DNA of 64,000 nucleotides from assembly GCF_009867135.1 (NCBI RefSeq), contig NZ_CP047226.1, forward strand, positions 1,302,001-1,366,000, written 5' to 3'. Each line of letters starts with the position of its first letter. Within the stretch, counting starts at the first letter, position 1. The notes under the pieces are model-generated. The model was not told the DNA's origin, made no database searches, and was given only the letters and a program-made list of their open reading frames with translations. A program made the translations under genes and the position numbers. This document shows, piece by piece, positions 8,762-17,184 of this stretch. This stretch comes from Moraxella osloensis (GTDB lineage Bacteria; Pseudomonadota; Gammaproteobacteria; Pseudomonadales; Moraxellaceae).

Positions 8762-9337
8762 TTAATTGGCAAAAATCGGTAATTGCGTCACACTGCGGCC
8801 TGTATAACGGTGTTTGATATCGACAAAATAATCAAACCAACTGGGGTTAAAATCGCTGTCATTAATATCAAACTCACTAAACCCTACTTCGGTAAGTAGC
8901 TGCAAGGTATCTGGCAAGATATCACCACTAGCGCGCAACACAATAGCGGGGTTATAACTGGGGTGTTGCTGAATCTTTTGCGCCAAACTATAACCGCGTC
9001 CATCACGAAAACCATGAAAATCAATCACTATCACGGACAATAGCGGCATCACTTTGACAAAGTCCTGTTGCAAAAACTGATAATCACTAGCGCCCGATAA
9101 AATAATACCCAGTTTTTTATCGCCCAACCGATGGGACAGTGCTACTAAATCATCCGCTTCTAACTGCGGTTTTGGCGGATTTTTCTCGCTAAATTCGACA
9201 GGGCGATAGTCCACCAAAATTTCAGTGATATCTGAGGCATACTGGGATGGGTCGATATGCTCGATTTTTTGCTCATGAATACTAACGCTCACTGACTTTA
9301 TATTATCAATCACTTGGCTTTGGTTAATGAGTGCCAT
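8762..9337 (-). CDS. DUF934 family protein, sulfite reduction partner
   Basis: 191 residues of the DUF934 family, which is nearly always encoded next to a nitrite/sulfite reductase hemoprotein. Here it starts three bases after the cysI stop, so the two are translationally linked. Visible family features are the central LGDKKLGIILSGASDYQFL and the C-terminal RYTGRSVTQLP. No cofactor motif or membrane segment is visible. The family has been proposed to help electron delivery or assembly for sulfite reductase; its mechanism is not established. No flavoprotein subunit (CysJ) is seen in the window, so an accessory role in electron supply is an inference from context. Confidence 0.88.
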   Translation of the reverse strand: MALINQSQVIDNIKSVSVSIHEQKIEHIDPSQYASDITEILVDYRPVEFSEKNPPKPQLEADDLVALSHRLGDKKLGIILSGASDYQFLQQDFVKVMPLLSVIVIDFHGFRDGRGYSLAQKIQQHPSYNPAIVLRASGDILPDTLQLLTEVGFSEFDINDSDFNPSWFDYFVDIKHRYTGRSVTQLPIFAN

Positions 9338-9340
9338 GGC

Positions 9341-11050
9341 TTATCCCTCCACCGGCTGTTCTGATTTGTCACGATATACATACTCTTTAAATGGCTCAAT
9401 GCCGATACGATCAACCACTTCAGCAAATGTTTCACTACCAAAGTCGGTATCCGCCGCTTGGCGATATTTAAGATAGACTTGCAGGATATCATCCACCGTC
9501 GCCGCAACTGCATCGACAGGCACCGATTTTCCCAAAATGTCGCCTAATTTGGCGTTTTGACCCGATCTACCACCGAGCGAGATTTGGTACCAATGCTCGC
9601 CTTTTTTATCCACGCCCAAAATACCGATATCTGCGACGTGGTGATGCGCACAGGCATTCATACAGCCTGACATGTTTAGGCGAATTTCACCAATATCATG
9701 GACAAAATCTGCGTCTTGGAAATATTGGTTGACTTGGTTAACGATATTTAAGGTGCTGGCATTGGCCAATGAGCAATAGTCAAAGCCTGGACATGAGATA
9801 ATATCCGTCAATAAGCCAATATTTGGGCGGGCAAGGTCGTATTGTTTGAGCACCTGATAGACGTCATATACTTCTTCAAGTTTGACATCCGTGAGCACCA
9901 AGTTTTGATGATGGGTGCCGCGCACTTCACCAAAGCTGTATTTATCCGCCAGATCAGCCACCACACGCATTTGGGTAGCGGTGATATCGCCGGTGTCTTG
10001 CATAAAATGTTTGAGTGAGATAATCACCACGTGATAGCCTTTGACTTTATGCTCGCGGGTATTTTGGTTAAACCAACGCACAAACTCGCTATCTTCAAAC
10101 TGGGCAGACAGTTTGTCTTGGCTAGCTTGTAATTGTTGTTGGCTGAATGTTTGATACGCCGGCTGTGGAAAGAAGGTTTTGGCGTGTTCAATTTGTTCAG
10201 CTGTCAGTGTCAATGCACCGTCTTTATTGTGTTTTTCCCAATCTTCTTCCACGATTCGTGAAAATTCTTCTGCGCCCATACTTTCTACCAAAATCTTGAT
10301 ACGGGCTTTGTATTTGTTGTCACGGCGACCGTATTGGTTGTAGACACGTAAGATGGCATCTAAATAAGAGAGTAAATGGCGTTCAGGTAAAAACGGACGA
10401 ATCACTTTACCAATCACAGGGGTGCGACCTAGACCACCGCCCACAATCACTTCAAAGCCGATGTCACCTGCGTCATTTTTGACCACATGCAAGCCAATGT
10501 CATGCAGCTGGGTCGCGGCACGGTCTGAGCGAGTACCAATAACCGCAATTTTAAATTTACGCGGTAAATAGGTAAATTCTGGGTGAAATGTTGACCATTG
10601 GCGAATGATTTCACAATACGGGCGCGGATCGGCAATTTCGTCAGCCGTCACACCGGCAAACTGGTCGGTAGTGGTATTGCGGATACAGTTACCTGATGTT
10701 TGAATCGCATGCATTTGTACCGATGCCAGTTCTGCCAAAATATCGGGCACCTCTTCTAATTTTGGCCAGTTAAATTGCATATTGGTACGGGTGGTGATAT
10801 GACCATAGCCACGGTCGTATTTTTCGCTGATGTCGGCAAGTTTACGCAGTTGATACGTCGCAAGCAGACCATAAGGAATCGCCACGCGAAGCATCGGCGC
10901 ATGACGCTGAATATATAGACCGTTCATCAGGCGTAATGGCAAGTACGCTTCTTCACTGAGCTCGCCAGCCAAAAAACGTCGGGTTTGGTCGCGAAACTGC
11001 TCGACCCGATCGTCTACCAATTGTTGGTCAATTGCGTTGTATTTATACAT
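9341..11050 (-). CDS. cysI: Sulfite reductase hemoprotein (nitrite/sulfite reductase family)
   Basis: 569 residues with the two ferredoxin-like halves of siroheme sulfite/nitrite reductases. The cluster and siroheme ligands are seen as CPGFDYC (about residues 420-426) and CMNAC (about residues 461-465). The early RTNMQFNWPKLEEV is the substrate/siroheme region signature. It reduces sulfite to sulfide in the cytoplasm, needs siroheme from CysG, and is followed at once by DUF934. It is divergent from sat across a 280-base region. Nitrite reduction cannot be excluded from sequence, but the neighbouring sulfate genes argue for sulfite. Confidence 0.93.
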   Translation of the reverse strand: MYKYNAIDQQLVDDRVEQFRDQTRRFLAGELSEEAYLPLRLMNGLYIQRHAPMLRVAIPYGLLATYQLRKLADISEKYDRGYGHITTRTNMQFNWPKLEEVPDILAELASVQMHAIQTSGNCIRNTTTDQFAGVTADEIADPRPYCEIIRQWSTFHPEFTYLPRKFKIAVIGTRSDRAATQLHDIGLHVVKNDAGDIGFEVIVGGGLGRTPVIGKVIRPFLPERHLLSYLDAILRVYNQYGRRDNKYKARIKILVESMGAEEFSRIVEEDWEKHNKDGALTLTAEQIEHAKTFFPQPAYQTFSQQQLQASQDKLSAQFEDSEFVRWFNQNTREHKVKGYHVVIISLKHFMQDTGDITATQMRVVADLADKYSFGEVRGTHHQNLVLTDVKLEEVYDVYQVLKQYDLARPNIGLLTDIISCPGFDYCSLANASTLNIVNQVNQYFQDADFVHDIGEIRLNMSGCMNACAHHHVADIGILGVDKKGEHWYQISLGGRSGQNAKLGDILGKSVPVDAVAATVDDILQVYLKYRQAADTDFGSETFAEVVDRIGIEPFKEYVYRDKSEQPVEG

Positions 11051-11218
11051 GCGGATTCCTATGTCACTAATACAAATTCTAATTACAAATTAAATTTAAA
11101 ACTTTTAGCTTTTGCAGCCATTTCAACTGGGTGAAATTTTAACCTGCCTATCATAAATGCCCAAGGGGTTTTTAGTAAATTCCATTTTTACATAAATATA
11201 TCGAGTTACTGCATTTAT

Positions 11219-11235
11219 TATTGCGAACCGCAATA
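11219..11235. promoter_or_regulatory. Palindrome between divergent cysI and sat
   Basis: TATTGCG, a three-base spacer and CGCAATA form a perfect 7-3-7 inverted repeat. It sits in the 280-base divergent promoter region. It could be an operator for a sulfur regulator; the binding protein is unknown. Confidence 0.45.
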
Positions 11236-11275
11236 TTCTATTATACGCTACCTTAATTTTTTTGAACCGTCTGTT

Positions 11276-11317
11276 TTTTGACACGTTAATTTTGACCCGC
11301 TAATTTTGACACGCTAA
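11276..11317. repeat. 14-bp tandem repeat, three units, in the sat leader
   Basis: TTTTGACACGTTAA, TTTTGACCCGCTAA and TTTTGACACGCTAA follow one another. A fourth, weaker relative precedes them near 11257. The array ends 13 bases before the sat start codon. Confidence 0.92.
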
Positions 11318-11330
11318 TATAGGATATCCG

Positions 11331-12587
11331 ATGAGCCAAAGCGCCACTTCAACTCTCCATTCTCTAAGCCAACTGGTCCCACCACACGGTAGTGACACAT
11401 TAAAAGAAAAATTACTCCAAGGCGATGCGCTAACCGCTGCCCAGCAAAAAGCCAAAAATCTCCCAAAAATCCAAATCAGCTCCCGTGAAGCCGGTGATTT
11501 GATTATGCTCGGTATTGGCGGCTTTACCCCGCTAGATGGTTTTATGAACCAAGCAGACTGGCAAAGCGTATGTGACAATATGCATTTAACCACTGGCGAC
11601 AATGCGGGCGTGTTTTGGCCCATTCCTATTACCCTATCGACCGATGCTGCCACTGCCGATACGCTAAACCCAGGTGATGACATTGCGCTGGAATACCAAG
11701 GCGAAATCATGGGGATTTTGACCTTAAGCGAAAAATACCGCATTGATAAATCACACGAGTGCCAAACCGTCTTTGGCACCACAGAGCTTGAGCATCCCGG
11801 CGTTGCCATGGTGATGGCACAAGGTGATGTCAACCTAGCCGGCGATGTGGTGGTGTTGAGCGAAGGCGAATTCCCGAGCAAATATGGTGATATCTACCTC
11901 ACTCCGGCACAAACCCGTGACATCTTTACTCAAAATGGCTGGAAAACCGTCGCTGCCTTCCAAACCCGCAACCCGATGCACCGCTCACATGAATACCTTG
12001 CCAAAATTGCCATTGAAATCTGTGATGGCGTACTCATTCATTCCTTGCTTGGTGCATTAAAACCTGGGGATATTCCTGCAGATGTACGCCAAGAAGCCAT
12101 TGGTACATTAATCGACCATTACTTCCGTAAAGACACCGTCATCCAAGCAGGTTATCCACTGGATATGCGCTACGCCGGTCCGCGTGAAGCATTACTACAT
12201 GCCTTGTTCCGTCAAAACTATGGTTGTAGCCATTTGATTGTCGGGCGTGACCATGCAGGCGTGGGTGATTACTATGGCGCGTTTGATGCGCAGCATATTT
12301 TTGATACACTTAAACCGAATGATTTAATCACCCAACCGTTAAAAATTGACTGGACATTCTGGTGTGATGCTTGTGACTCGATGGCATCGACCAAAACTTG
12401 CCCACACGATGCCAGCCATCACGTCAAAGTCTCAGGTACCAAATTGCGTAAAGCCTTATCGGAAGGGGAAGACGTGCCTGATAACTTCAGCCGTCCAGAA
12501 GTATTAGCGGTACTTCGTAACTACTATGAAGGCTTAGAAGAGCATCAAAAACATAAAGTTGAGCTAACAGGTCACTCTGCAAAATAA
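11331..12587 (+). CDS. sat: Sulfate adenylyltransferase (ATP sulfurylase), single-chain type
   Basis: 418 residues of the homo-oligomeric Sat family, not the CysD/CysN type of E. coli. It makes APS from ATP and sulfate, the first step of sulfate activation. The N-terminal PUA-like part holds [20 protein letters not shown]. The catalytic HxxH-type motif is RNPMHRSHE (about residues 213-221). [19 protein letters not shown] and [14 protein letters not shown] complete the active site. Cysteines in [17 protein letters not shown] look like a zinc site. There is no fused APS kinase. It is divergent from cysI and convergent with the transporter genes, so it sits in the middle of the sulfate cluster. 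Confidence 0.96.
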   Translation: MSQSATSTLHSLSQLVPPHGSDTLKEKLLQGDALTAAQQKAKNLPKIQISSREAGDLIMLGIGGFTPLDGFMNQADWQSVCDNMHLTTGDNAGVFWPIPITLSTDAATADTLNPGDDIALEYQGEIMGILTLSEKYRIDKSHECQTVFGTTELEHPGVAMVMAQGDVNLAGDVVVLSEGEFPSKYGDIYLTPAQTRDIFTQNGWKTVAAFQTRNPMHRSHEYLAKIAIEICDGVLIHSLLGALKPGDIPADVRQEAIGTLIDHYFRKDTVIQAGYPLDMRYAGPREALLHALFRQNYGCSHLIVGRDHAGVGDYYGAFDAQHIFDTLKPNDLITQPLKIDWTFWCDACDSMASTKTCPHDASHHVKVSGTKLRKALSEGEDVPDNFSRPEVLAVLRNYYEGLEEHQKHKVELTGHSAK

Positions 12588-12618
12588 TTATTGCGCGGTT
12601 TAACGCTTATCAATCGAT

Positions 12619-12648
12619 AAAAAGGGTATGTGATAATACCCTTTTTTT
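12619..12648 (+). terminator. sat intrinsic terminator
   Basis: AAAGGGTAT and ATACCCTTT form a perfect stem with a six-base loop, followed by further T. Confidence 0.9.
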
Positions 12649-12662
12649 ATTCAACCTTTAGC

Positions 12663-12693
12663 AAAAAAAAAGAAGCACGCGGCTTCTTTTTTT
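12663..12693 (-). terminator. cysTWA operon terminator
   Basis: On the minus strand, AAAAAGAAGC and GCTTCTTTTT form a stem followed by T. It lies downstream of cysA and is convergent with the sat terminator. Confidence 0.85.
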
Positions 12694-12754
12694 ATTGCTT
12701 AACATTGCTTAACTAAGCTAAATTTAATTAAGGCTAAATTTAACTAAGCTAAAT
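12694..12754. repeat. Two short tandem repeats over the cysA stop codon
   Basis: ATTGCTTAAC is duplicated at 12694-12713. Overlapping it, 15-16 bp units AACTAAGCTAAATTT, AATTAAGGCTAAATTT and AACTAAGCTAAAT run from 12711 to 12754. The cysA stop (12749-12751) is inside the last unit. Confidence 0.85.
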
Positions 12755-13489
12755 CACATATTCGACGTGCGAATCTTGCAGAAAATTGGCAACAAAATGA
12801 TTCGAGGGATGATTGACCAGCGTCTCATAATCCCCAATTTGCACGATTTGACCTTGGTTCATCACCACAATTTCATCGGATAATTCTGCCGCTTCTTCTT
12901 GGTCATGGGTCACTAAAATACTGGTGACACCGAGCTCATGATGAATTGAGCGCAGCCAAGCACGTAATTCTTTACGCACCTTGGCATCGAGTGCGCCAAA
13001 TGGCTCATCAAGTAACAATAACTTTGGCTCTACTGCCAACGCACGCGCCAATGCGATACGCTGACGCTGACCGCCTGAGAGTTGATGCGGGTATTTTTTT
13101 GCAGTTTGCGATAGTTGCACCAGCTCCAGCAGATAATTGACCTTTTTGCTGATTTCCACGTTGCTTAGGCGTTTGTTTTTTGGCATGACGGTCAAGCCAA
13201 ACGCCACGTTATCAAACACGGTCATATGGCGAAATAACGCGTAATGCTGAAACATAAAGCCGATATGACGCTGCTGCACAGGGACATCGGTCACATCTTC
13301 ACCATCAAAAAAAATACGCCCCGTATCGGCAATCTCAAGCCCTGCAATGATGCGCAGTAAGGTAGTCTTACCACAGCCTGAAGGTCCCAACAGCGAGGTT
13401 AATTTGCCCGTCGGTACGGTTAAATTGATCGGTTGTAGTGCAGTAAATTGACCAAACTGTTTGGTGATATCACGGATTTCGATACTCAT
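12749..13489 (-). CDS. cysA: Sulfate/thiosulfate ABC transporter ATP-binding protein
   Basis: 246 residues. ATPase of the sulfate importer at the inner membrane face. Walker A is GPSGCGKTT (about residues 34-42), the signature is [15 protein letters not shown] (about residues 136-150), Walker B is [13 protein letters not shown] and the switch His is in LVTHDQEEA. It stops after the nucleotide-binding domain: the C-terminal regulatory/TOBE region that makes many CysA proteins about 350 residues is missing. The end is a normal stop, though it lies in a short tandem repeat, so a shortened gene is possible. Last gene of cysT-cysW-cysA, 41 bases after cysW. Confidence 0.92.
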   Translation of the reverse strand: MSIEIRDITKQFGQFTALQPINLTVPTGKLTSLLGPSGCGKTTLLRIIAGLEIADTGRIFFDGEDVTDVPVQQRHIGFMFQHYALFRHMTVFDNVAFGLTVMPKNKRLSNVEISKKVNYLLELVQLSQTAKKYPHQLSGGQRQRIALARALAVEPKLLLLDEPFGALDAKVRKELRAWLRSIHHELGVTSILVTHDQEEAAELSDEIVVMNQGQIVQIGDYETLVNHPSNHFVANFLQDSHVEYVI

Positions 13490-13530
13490 GGTATTCTCTT
13501 AACTTTTTTATTTTTTAAATTGCATCAATG

Positions 13531-14385
13531 TTATTCATCATTGGCAGACTGACGTTTAGTCAACGCCTGCTGCACGATTAAGGTAACGAGCGCCAACAAC
13601 GCCAACAAACTCGACAACGCAAACGCTGCCGTCATGTTGTATTCATTGTAGGCAATCTCAACCAATAGCGGCATGGTATTGGTTTCACCGCGGATATGAC
13701 CTGAGACCACACTCACTGCGCCAAACTCACCCATCGCCCGGGCATTGGTCAAAATAATACCGTATAGCAATGCCCATTTGATATTAGGCAGCGTCACCCG
13801 CCAAAACATTTGCCAGCCTGACGCGCCCAGTGTTAATGCCGCTTGCTCTTCACTGCTACCCTGCGACTGCATCAGCGGAATCACTTCACGCGCCACAAAT
13901 GGAAAAGTCACAAACATGGTGGCAAGCACGATACCGGGAATGGCAAAAATCACCTGAAAACCAAAATATTCTAGCCAGCCGCCAAGCCAAGTATTGGCGC
14001 CCAGTAGTGCCACAAACATCAAGCCTGCGACCACCGGCGACACCGAAAATGGCAAATCTAGCAGCGTGGTGAGGAATTGTTTACCTTTAAAATCAAATCG
14101 GGTCAATAGCCAGGCTAAGGCAATCCCAATCACCGTATTAATCGGCACCACAATCAGCGCCGTAATCAAGGTAAGCTTGATAGCCGATAATGCCTCGTCA
14201 TCAGTCAAGGCAGCCACATACAACTGCCAGCCAGATTTTAAGGCTTCATAAAACACTGATATCAGCGGAATCACTAGCATTAGCGTCATAAACGCCACTG
14301 CAATGCCAATTAAGGTATAACGTAGCCATGTCGGCTCACGGGTTGCGGCTTGGGTTTGGTAAGGATATTGGCTGCTGTCTATCAT
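13531..14385 (-). CDS. cysW: Sulfate ABC transporter permease CysW
   Basis: 284 residues, inner-membrane permease with about six hydrophobic segments. The cytoplasmic loop EEQAALTLGASGWQMFWRVTLPNIKWALLYG (about residues 178-208) is the EAA motif that docks on CysA. NARAMGEFGAVSVVSGHI is a conserved CysW signature. The start ATG overlaps the cysT stop as ATGA, so the two permeases are translationally coupled. It pairs with CysT in the sulfate/thiosulfate importer. Confidence 0.94.
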   Translation of the reverse strand: MIDSSQYPYQTQAATREPTWLRYTLIGIAVAFMTLMLVIPLISVFYEALKSGWQLYVAALTDDEALSAIKLTLITALIVVPINTVIGIALAWLLTRFDFKGKQFLTTLLDLPFSVSPVVAGLMFVALLGANTWLGGWLEYFGFQVIFAIPGIVLATMFVTFPFVAREVIPLMQSQGSSEEQAALTLGASGWQMFWRVTLPNIKWALLYGIILTNARAMGEFGAVSVVSGHIRGETNTMPLLVEIAYNEYNMTAAFALSSLLALLALVTLIVQQALTKRQSANDE

Positions 14386-15293
14386 ACACTTGCCCCGCCC
14401 ATACGTTTAGTAAATAGCCACTGCAAGGCATTAATGGCAAATAAAATCACAAACGAAATCATTAACATAAATAAAGCAACCGCCGCAGCCCCTTGCACAT
14501 CAAAGCTTTCAAGCTTACCAATAATGATTAACGGCAAAATCTCAGACTTCATCGGTAAATTACCCGCAATAAAAATCACCGAGCCATACTCCCCCGTCGC
14601 CCGGGCAAACATCATGCCTGAGCCCATCAGCAAGGCAGGATACAACTCTGGCAAGATGACCCGTCTAAAAGTTGTCAATCTACCAGCGCCCAGCACCGAC
14701 GCCGCCTCTTCATATTCTGGCGACAGCTCCGCAAGCACAGGTTGCACCGCACGCACAATAAACGGCAAACTCACCACAATCAGCGCCAACCAAATACCAA
14801 TGGGGGTAAAAGCGATTTTAATGCCGAATGGCGCAAAAAACTGCCCGATTAAACCATTGGGTGCATATAAGGTTGCTAGCGAAATACCCATTACCGCCGT
14901 TGGCAAGGCAAAAGGTAAATCCACCAGCGCATTTAAAATCGACTTTCCCAAAAACTCGTAGCGCACCAATACCCATGCAATCAGCGTACCAAATACCAAA
15001 TTGGTCAATGTCGCTAGCAATGACATTTTTAGCGACAGTTCAATCGCTGCCTTGACGCGCGGCTCGGCAATGGTTTTGATAAAGCCTGCCACGCCAATAT
15101 CGGCTGTCGTCATTACCATTGCCACAAATGGCAACAGCACGATAATCGACAACGCCAATACACTAATGCCCAAACTCAAATTAAAAAACGGCATGATATG
15201 GCGCTTTTTATTGCGTTTTAAGGGTGAGTTGGGCTTTTTAGGCTGATTGTTTGATGTTAAATCGGCTTGATGGTTAGCATTGATGCTTGCCAT
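14382..15293 (-). CDS. cysT: Sulfate ABC transporter permease CysT (CysU)
   Basis: 303 residues. A long polar N-terminus (about 30 residues, Lys/Asn-rich) precedes six membrane segments. The EAA loop reads SPEYEEAASVLGAGRLTTFRRVILPELYPALL, and ARATGEYGSVIFIAGNLP is the CysT signature. It partners CysW. In the usual order the binding-protein gene would be directly upstream; here a 1.66-kb IS605-type element lies in that gap, so cysTWA is separated from sbp. The 185 bases upstream, up to the element, could hold a separate cysT promoter. Confidence 0.94.
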   Translation of the reverse strand: MASINANHQADLTSNNQPKKPNSPLKRNKKRHIMPFFNLSLGISVLALSIIVLLPFVAMVMTTADIGVAGFIKTIAEPRVKAAIELSLKMSLLATLTNLVFGTLIAWVLVRYEFLGKSILNALVDLPFALPTAVMGISLATLYAPNGLIGQFFAPFGIKIAFTPIGIWLALIVVSLPFIVRAVQPVLAELSPEYEEAASVLGAGRLTTFRRVILPELYPALLMGSGMMFARATGEYGSVIFIAGNLPMKSEILPLIIIGKLESFDVQGAAAVALFMLMISFVILFAINALQWLFTKRMGGASV

Positions 15294-15352
15294 GCAGGGC
15301 TTCCTTTACTAATAATCGGTAGGCAACGTCAGAATTTAAAATAATAAACATA

Positions 15353-15380
15353 CAAAAATAAAAATTCAAAAATAAAGATA
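15353..15380. repeat. 14-bp imperfect tandem duplication upstream of cysT
   Basis: CAAAAATAAAAATT is followed by CAAAAATAAAGATA. The low-complexity composition makes chance similarity possible. Confidence 0.6.
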
Positions 15381-15462
15381 CAAAAGGCTCTGTACCCAAA
15401 ATTTTAAGCACGGCTATAGTACCATCTCACTTTGATTTTCCAAACTATATTTATGCGCTTTA

Positions 15463-15620
15463 AATATTCTTAGCTAGATTGACTTCCTCCCCTCCCTAAA
15501 GTGAGGGGATTCCTTCTACAAGACGGTTAAGCCCAACCGCAAGAATGTTCTTACTGGCGTTAATATCTCTATCATGCCGTGTGCCACACGTTGCACAAGT
15601 CCATTCTCTTATTCGCAAAC
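15463..15620 (-). ncRNA. Candidate omega-RNA scaffold and guide, copy 1
   Basis: In IS605-type elements the TnpB guide RNA (omegaRNA) spans the 3' end of tnpB and the right end, and its guide is the flanking DNA. The right end here is the hairpin CCCCTC/GAGGGG ending in GGAAGTCAA at 15479. The predicted guide is the next 16 bases, TCTAGCTAAGAATATT on the minus strand. The upstream limit is arbitrary. Confidence 0.45.
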
Positions 15621-16599
15621 CTGCTCTACCTTTCGGACTACTGGACATATCGCCACAGCACGAGCAAGTTTGGGTAGTGTATTTCTCATTCACGATTTCA
15701 AAACGGCAACCTGCGTTCTCGCATTTGTAGGTCAGTTGTCGCTTGAGTTCAAACCAACCTGCATCGTAAACCGATTTGGCTAGTTTGCCTTTTTTACTGT
15801 TAAATTGGGTAGTTCTAACGTCACCTACCACGATTAGGGCATTGTCTTTGACTAATTGGGTGGTGAATTTGTGGATTAGGTCTTGCCGTGTATGTTTGAT
15901 TTTGGCATGGATCGCTTTGACACGCTGTTTGTTTTTGGCACGTTGGGCGGTGGCTAACGCTTTGGCATATTTGAGCGTTTGCTTGATTTGTAGTTTATCG
16001 CCATTTGAGGCGGTGGCACTGTCTTTTAAGCCTAAATCAATCCCAACGCTACCCATTCCGCAAGTAGTTTTAGGGTATTGTTTGACGGTAATACAGGCAT
16101 ACCAACGGTTACGGCTGTCTTGGACAATTTCTAGTGTGTTGATTTGGTAAAGCGATAGGTTGTAGCTGTCCCATAGATCAATGACTAGCTTTTGCCCTTT
16201 GGCTAAAGATAGTTGTAAGGTAGATTTTAAGCCCTTTTTACCAGTTTGGTGTGTGGCAATGTGCTTAATGGCGGATTGTTTGAATGGTAGCCAACCTAAG
16301 TTTTTACGCTTTGATTTTGGGTTGTTGGTTCGCCATGACAATTTAGCTTTTTTGGATTGGCGACGCGATTTGGTGTGGGTTTCATTGATGGCTTGAATAG
16401 TTTGAGAATGTAAACCAAGTAACTCACCGCTACCTTTGGTGTAGTCGTTTAGGTCGTAGGCTGAAAAGAACTTGCCAGTCTTTTGCAGATGCTTGTAACT
16501 CAAGTCATTCACATAGTTCCATACGAAATTGACCGAACCGCTTAGGCGGTTTAATTGGTCTGCGTGTTTATCTCGTATGCGTAGCTTGAGTGTTTTCAT
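15496..16599 (-). CDS. tnpB: TnpB RNA-guided nuclease, copy 1
   Basis: 367 residues. The N-terminal helix-turn-helix/WED-REC part (MKTLKLRIRDKH...) is followed by a RuvC-like nuclease. The first catalytic Asp is Asp188 in VGIDLGLKDSAT and the last is Asp345 in HDRDINASKN. A zinc finger uses Cys312/Cys315 (CSCC) and Cys335/Cys338 (CATC). The canonical RuvC-II Glu position is Gly259 in IVVGDVRTT; Glu305 in IVNEKYTTQ is conserved in all five copies and is the likely replacement. TnpB family proteins cut DNA next to a TAM under guide of omegaRNA and keep the element at its locus. Divergent from tnpA with 48 bases between the start codons. Confidence 0.95.
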   Translation of the reverse strand: MKTLKLRIRDKHADQLNRLSGSVNFVWNYVNDLSYKHLQKTGKFFSAYDLNDYTKGSGELLGLHSQTIQAINETHTKSRRQSKKAKLSWRTNNPKSKRKNLGWLPFKQSAIKHIATHQTGKKGLKSTLQLSLAKGQKLVIDLWDSYNLSLYQINTLEIVQDSRNRWYACITVKQYPKTTCGMGSVGIDLGLKDSATASNGDKLQIKQTLKYAKALATAQRAKNKQRVKAIHAKIKHTRQDLIHKFTTQLVKDNALIVVGDVRTTQFNSKKGKLAKSVYDAGWFELKRQLTYKCENAGCRFEIVNEKYTTQTCSCCGDMSSSPKGRAGLRIREWTCATCGTRHDRDINASKNILAVGLNRLVEGIPSL

Positions 16600-16647
16600 G
16601 GGTTCAAGTATAATTAGATTTTTATATTATATAGTTGGTCTAAATAT

Positions 16648-17058
16648 ATGTCAAGCGATTTAAGAATTGGTAGGCACGTTGTTTACAATCTTCATGTGCA
16701 TTTGGTCTTTGTGGCTAAATACCGCAAAAAAGTATTCACTAAAGAGATTTTAGACGACATGCAGGTTATCTTTGAGAAAGTTTGTTCAAAGTTTGAGGCA
16801 CAATTGGTTGAGTTTGACGGTGAAAGTGACCATGTGCATTTACTGGTGGTTTATCCGCCCAAAGTGGCTATTTCTAGTTTGGTGAATAGCTTGAAAGGCG
16901 TGTCTAGTCGGTTATTGCGTAAAAAAGAATATCCGTCTATTAAAGAGCAGTTATGGGGAGAAGCGTTGTGGTCGCCTAGTTATTTTGCAGGTAGTTGTGG
17001 CGGTGCTCCAATTGAAATTATACGCCAGTACATTGAACAGCAAAATACACCGCACTAA
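16648..17058 (+). CDS. tnpA: TnpA, Y1 HUH transposase, copy 1
   Basis: 136 residues, the usual size of IS200/IS605 TnpA. It excises and inserts a single-stranded circle of the element using end hairpins. The HUH pair is His62 and His64 in ESDHVHLLVVYPP and the catalytic Tyr is Tyr128 in IIRQYIEQQ. It is transcribed toward the left end, divergent from tnpB, as in IS605 itself. It is full length and looks active, so it could also mobilise the two tnpA-less copies in this window. Confidence 0.95.
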   Translation: MSSDLRIGRHVVYNLHVHLVFVAKYRKKVFTKEILDDMQVIFEKVCSKFEAQLVEFDGESDHVHLLVVYPPKVAISSLVNSLKGVSSRLLRKKEYPSIKEQLWGEALWSPSYFAGSCGGAPIEIIRQYIEQQNTPH

Positions 17059-17142
17059 ATACCATCTGTGTGTAAGCATGATTGCGGAGTTGCCTTATAT
17101 CCACCGCCTGAAGTCGGTGGTTTTACGGCAACAGAGGATAAA

Positions 17143-17170
17143 AAACCAGAGCCGAACTCTGGTTTTGTTA
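17143..17170 (-). terminator. sbp intrinsic terminator, invaded by the IS605-type copy
   Basis: On the minus strand, CCAGAGTTCGGCTCTGG (stem CCAGAG/CTCTGG) is followed by TTTTTTAT. The last TTTAT is the target next to the element's left end, so insertion happened exactly in the terminator's T tract. Confidence 0.85.
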
Positions 17171-17184
17171 GGTAAAACAGCGAA

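Larger units (their letters stand above)
15479..17137 (-). mobile_element. IS200/IS605-family element, copy 1 (tnpA + tnpB, 1659 bp)
   Basis: Complete element with divergent tnpA and tnpB. The left end (tnpA side) is at 17137 next to ATAAA (TTTAT on the minus strand). It carries the subterminal hairpin CCACCG/CGGTGG. The right end at 15479 carries the hairpin CCCCTC/GAGGGG. There are no terminal inverted repeats or target duplication, as expected for a single-strand HUH transposon. It is the same length as copies 2 and 3. It entered the T tract of the sbp terminator, between sbp and cysT. Confidence 0.93.

Noticed and set aside
15545-16396. Open frames on the strand opposite tnpB, repeated at every tnpB copy
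   Set aside because: They recur only because tnpB is repeated, have no ribosome binding sites and read as shadows of tnpB codons.
15496-16599. Calling TnpB catalytically dead because the RuvC-II Glu is Gly
   Set aside because: A conserved replacement Glu at residue 305 is present in all five copies, matching the known rearranged active site.
17100-17120. The CCACCG/CGGTGG hairpin as a terminator
   Set aside because: It recurs at the left end of every copy and is the transposase recognition hairpin.
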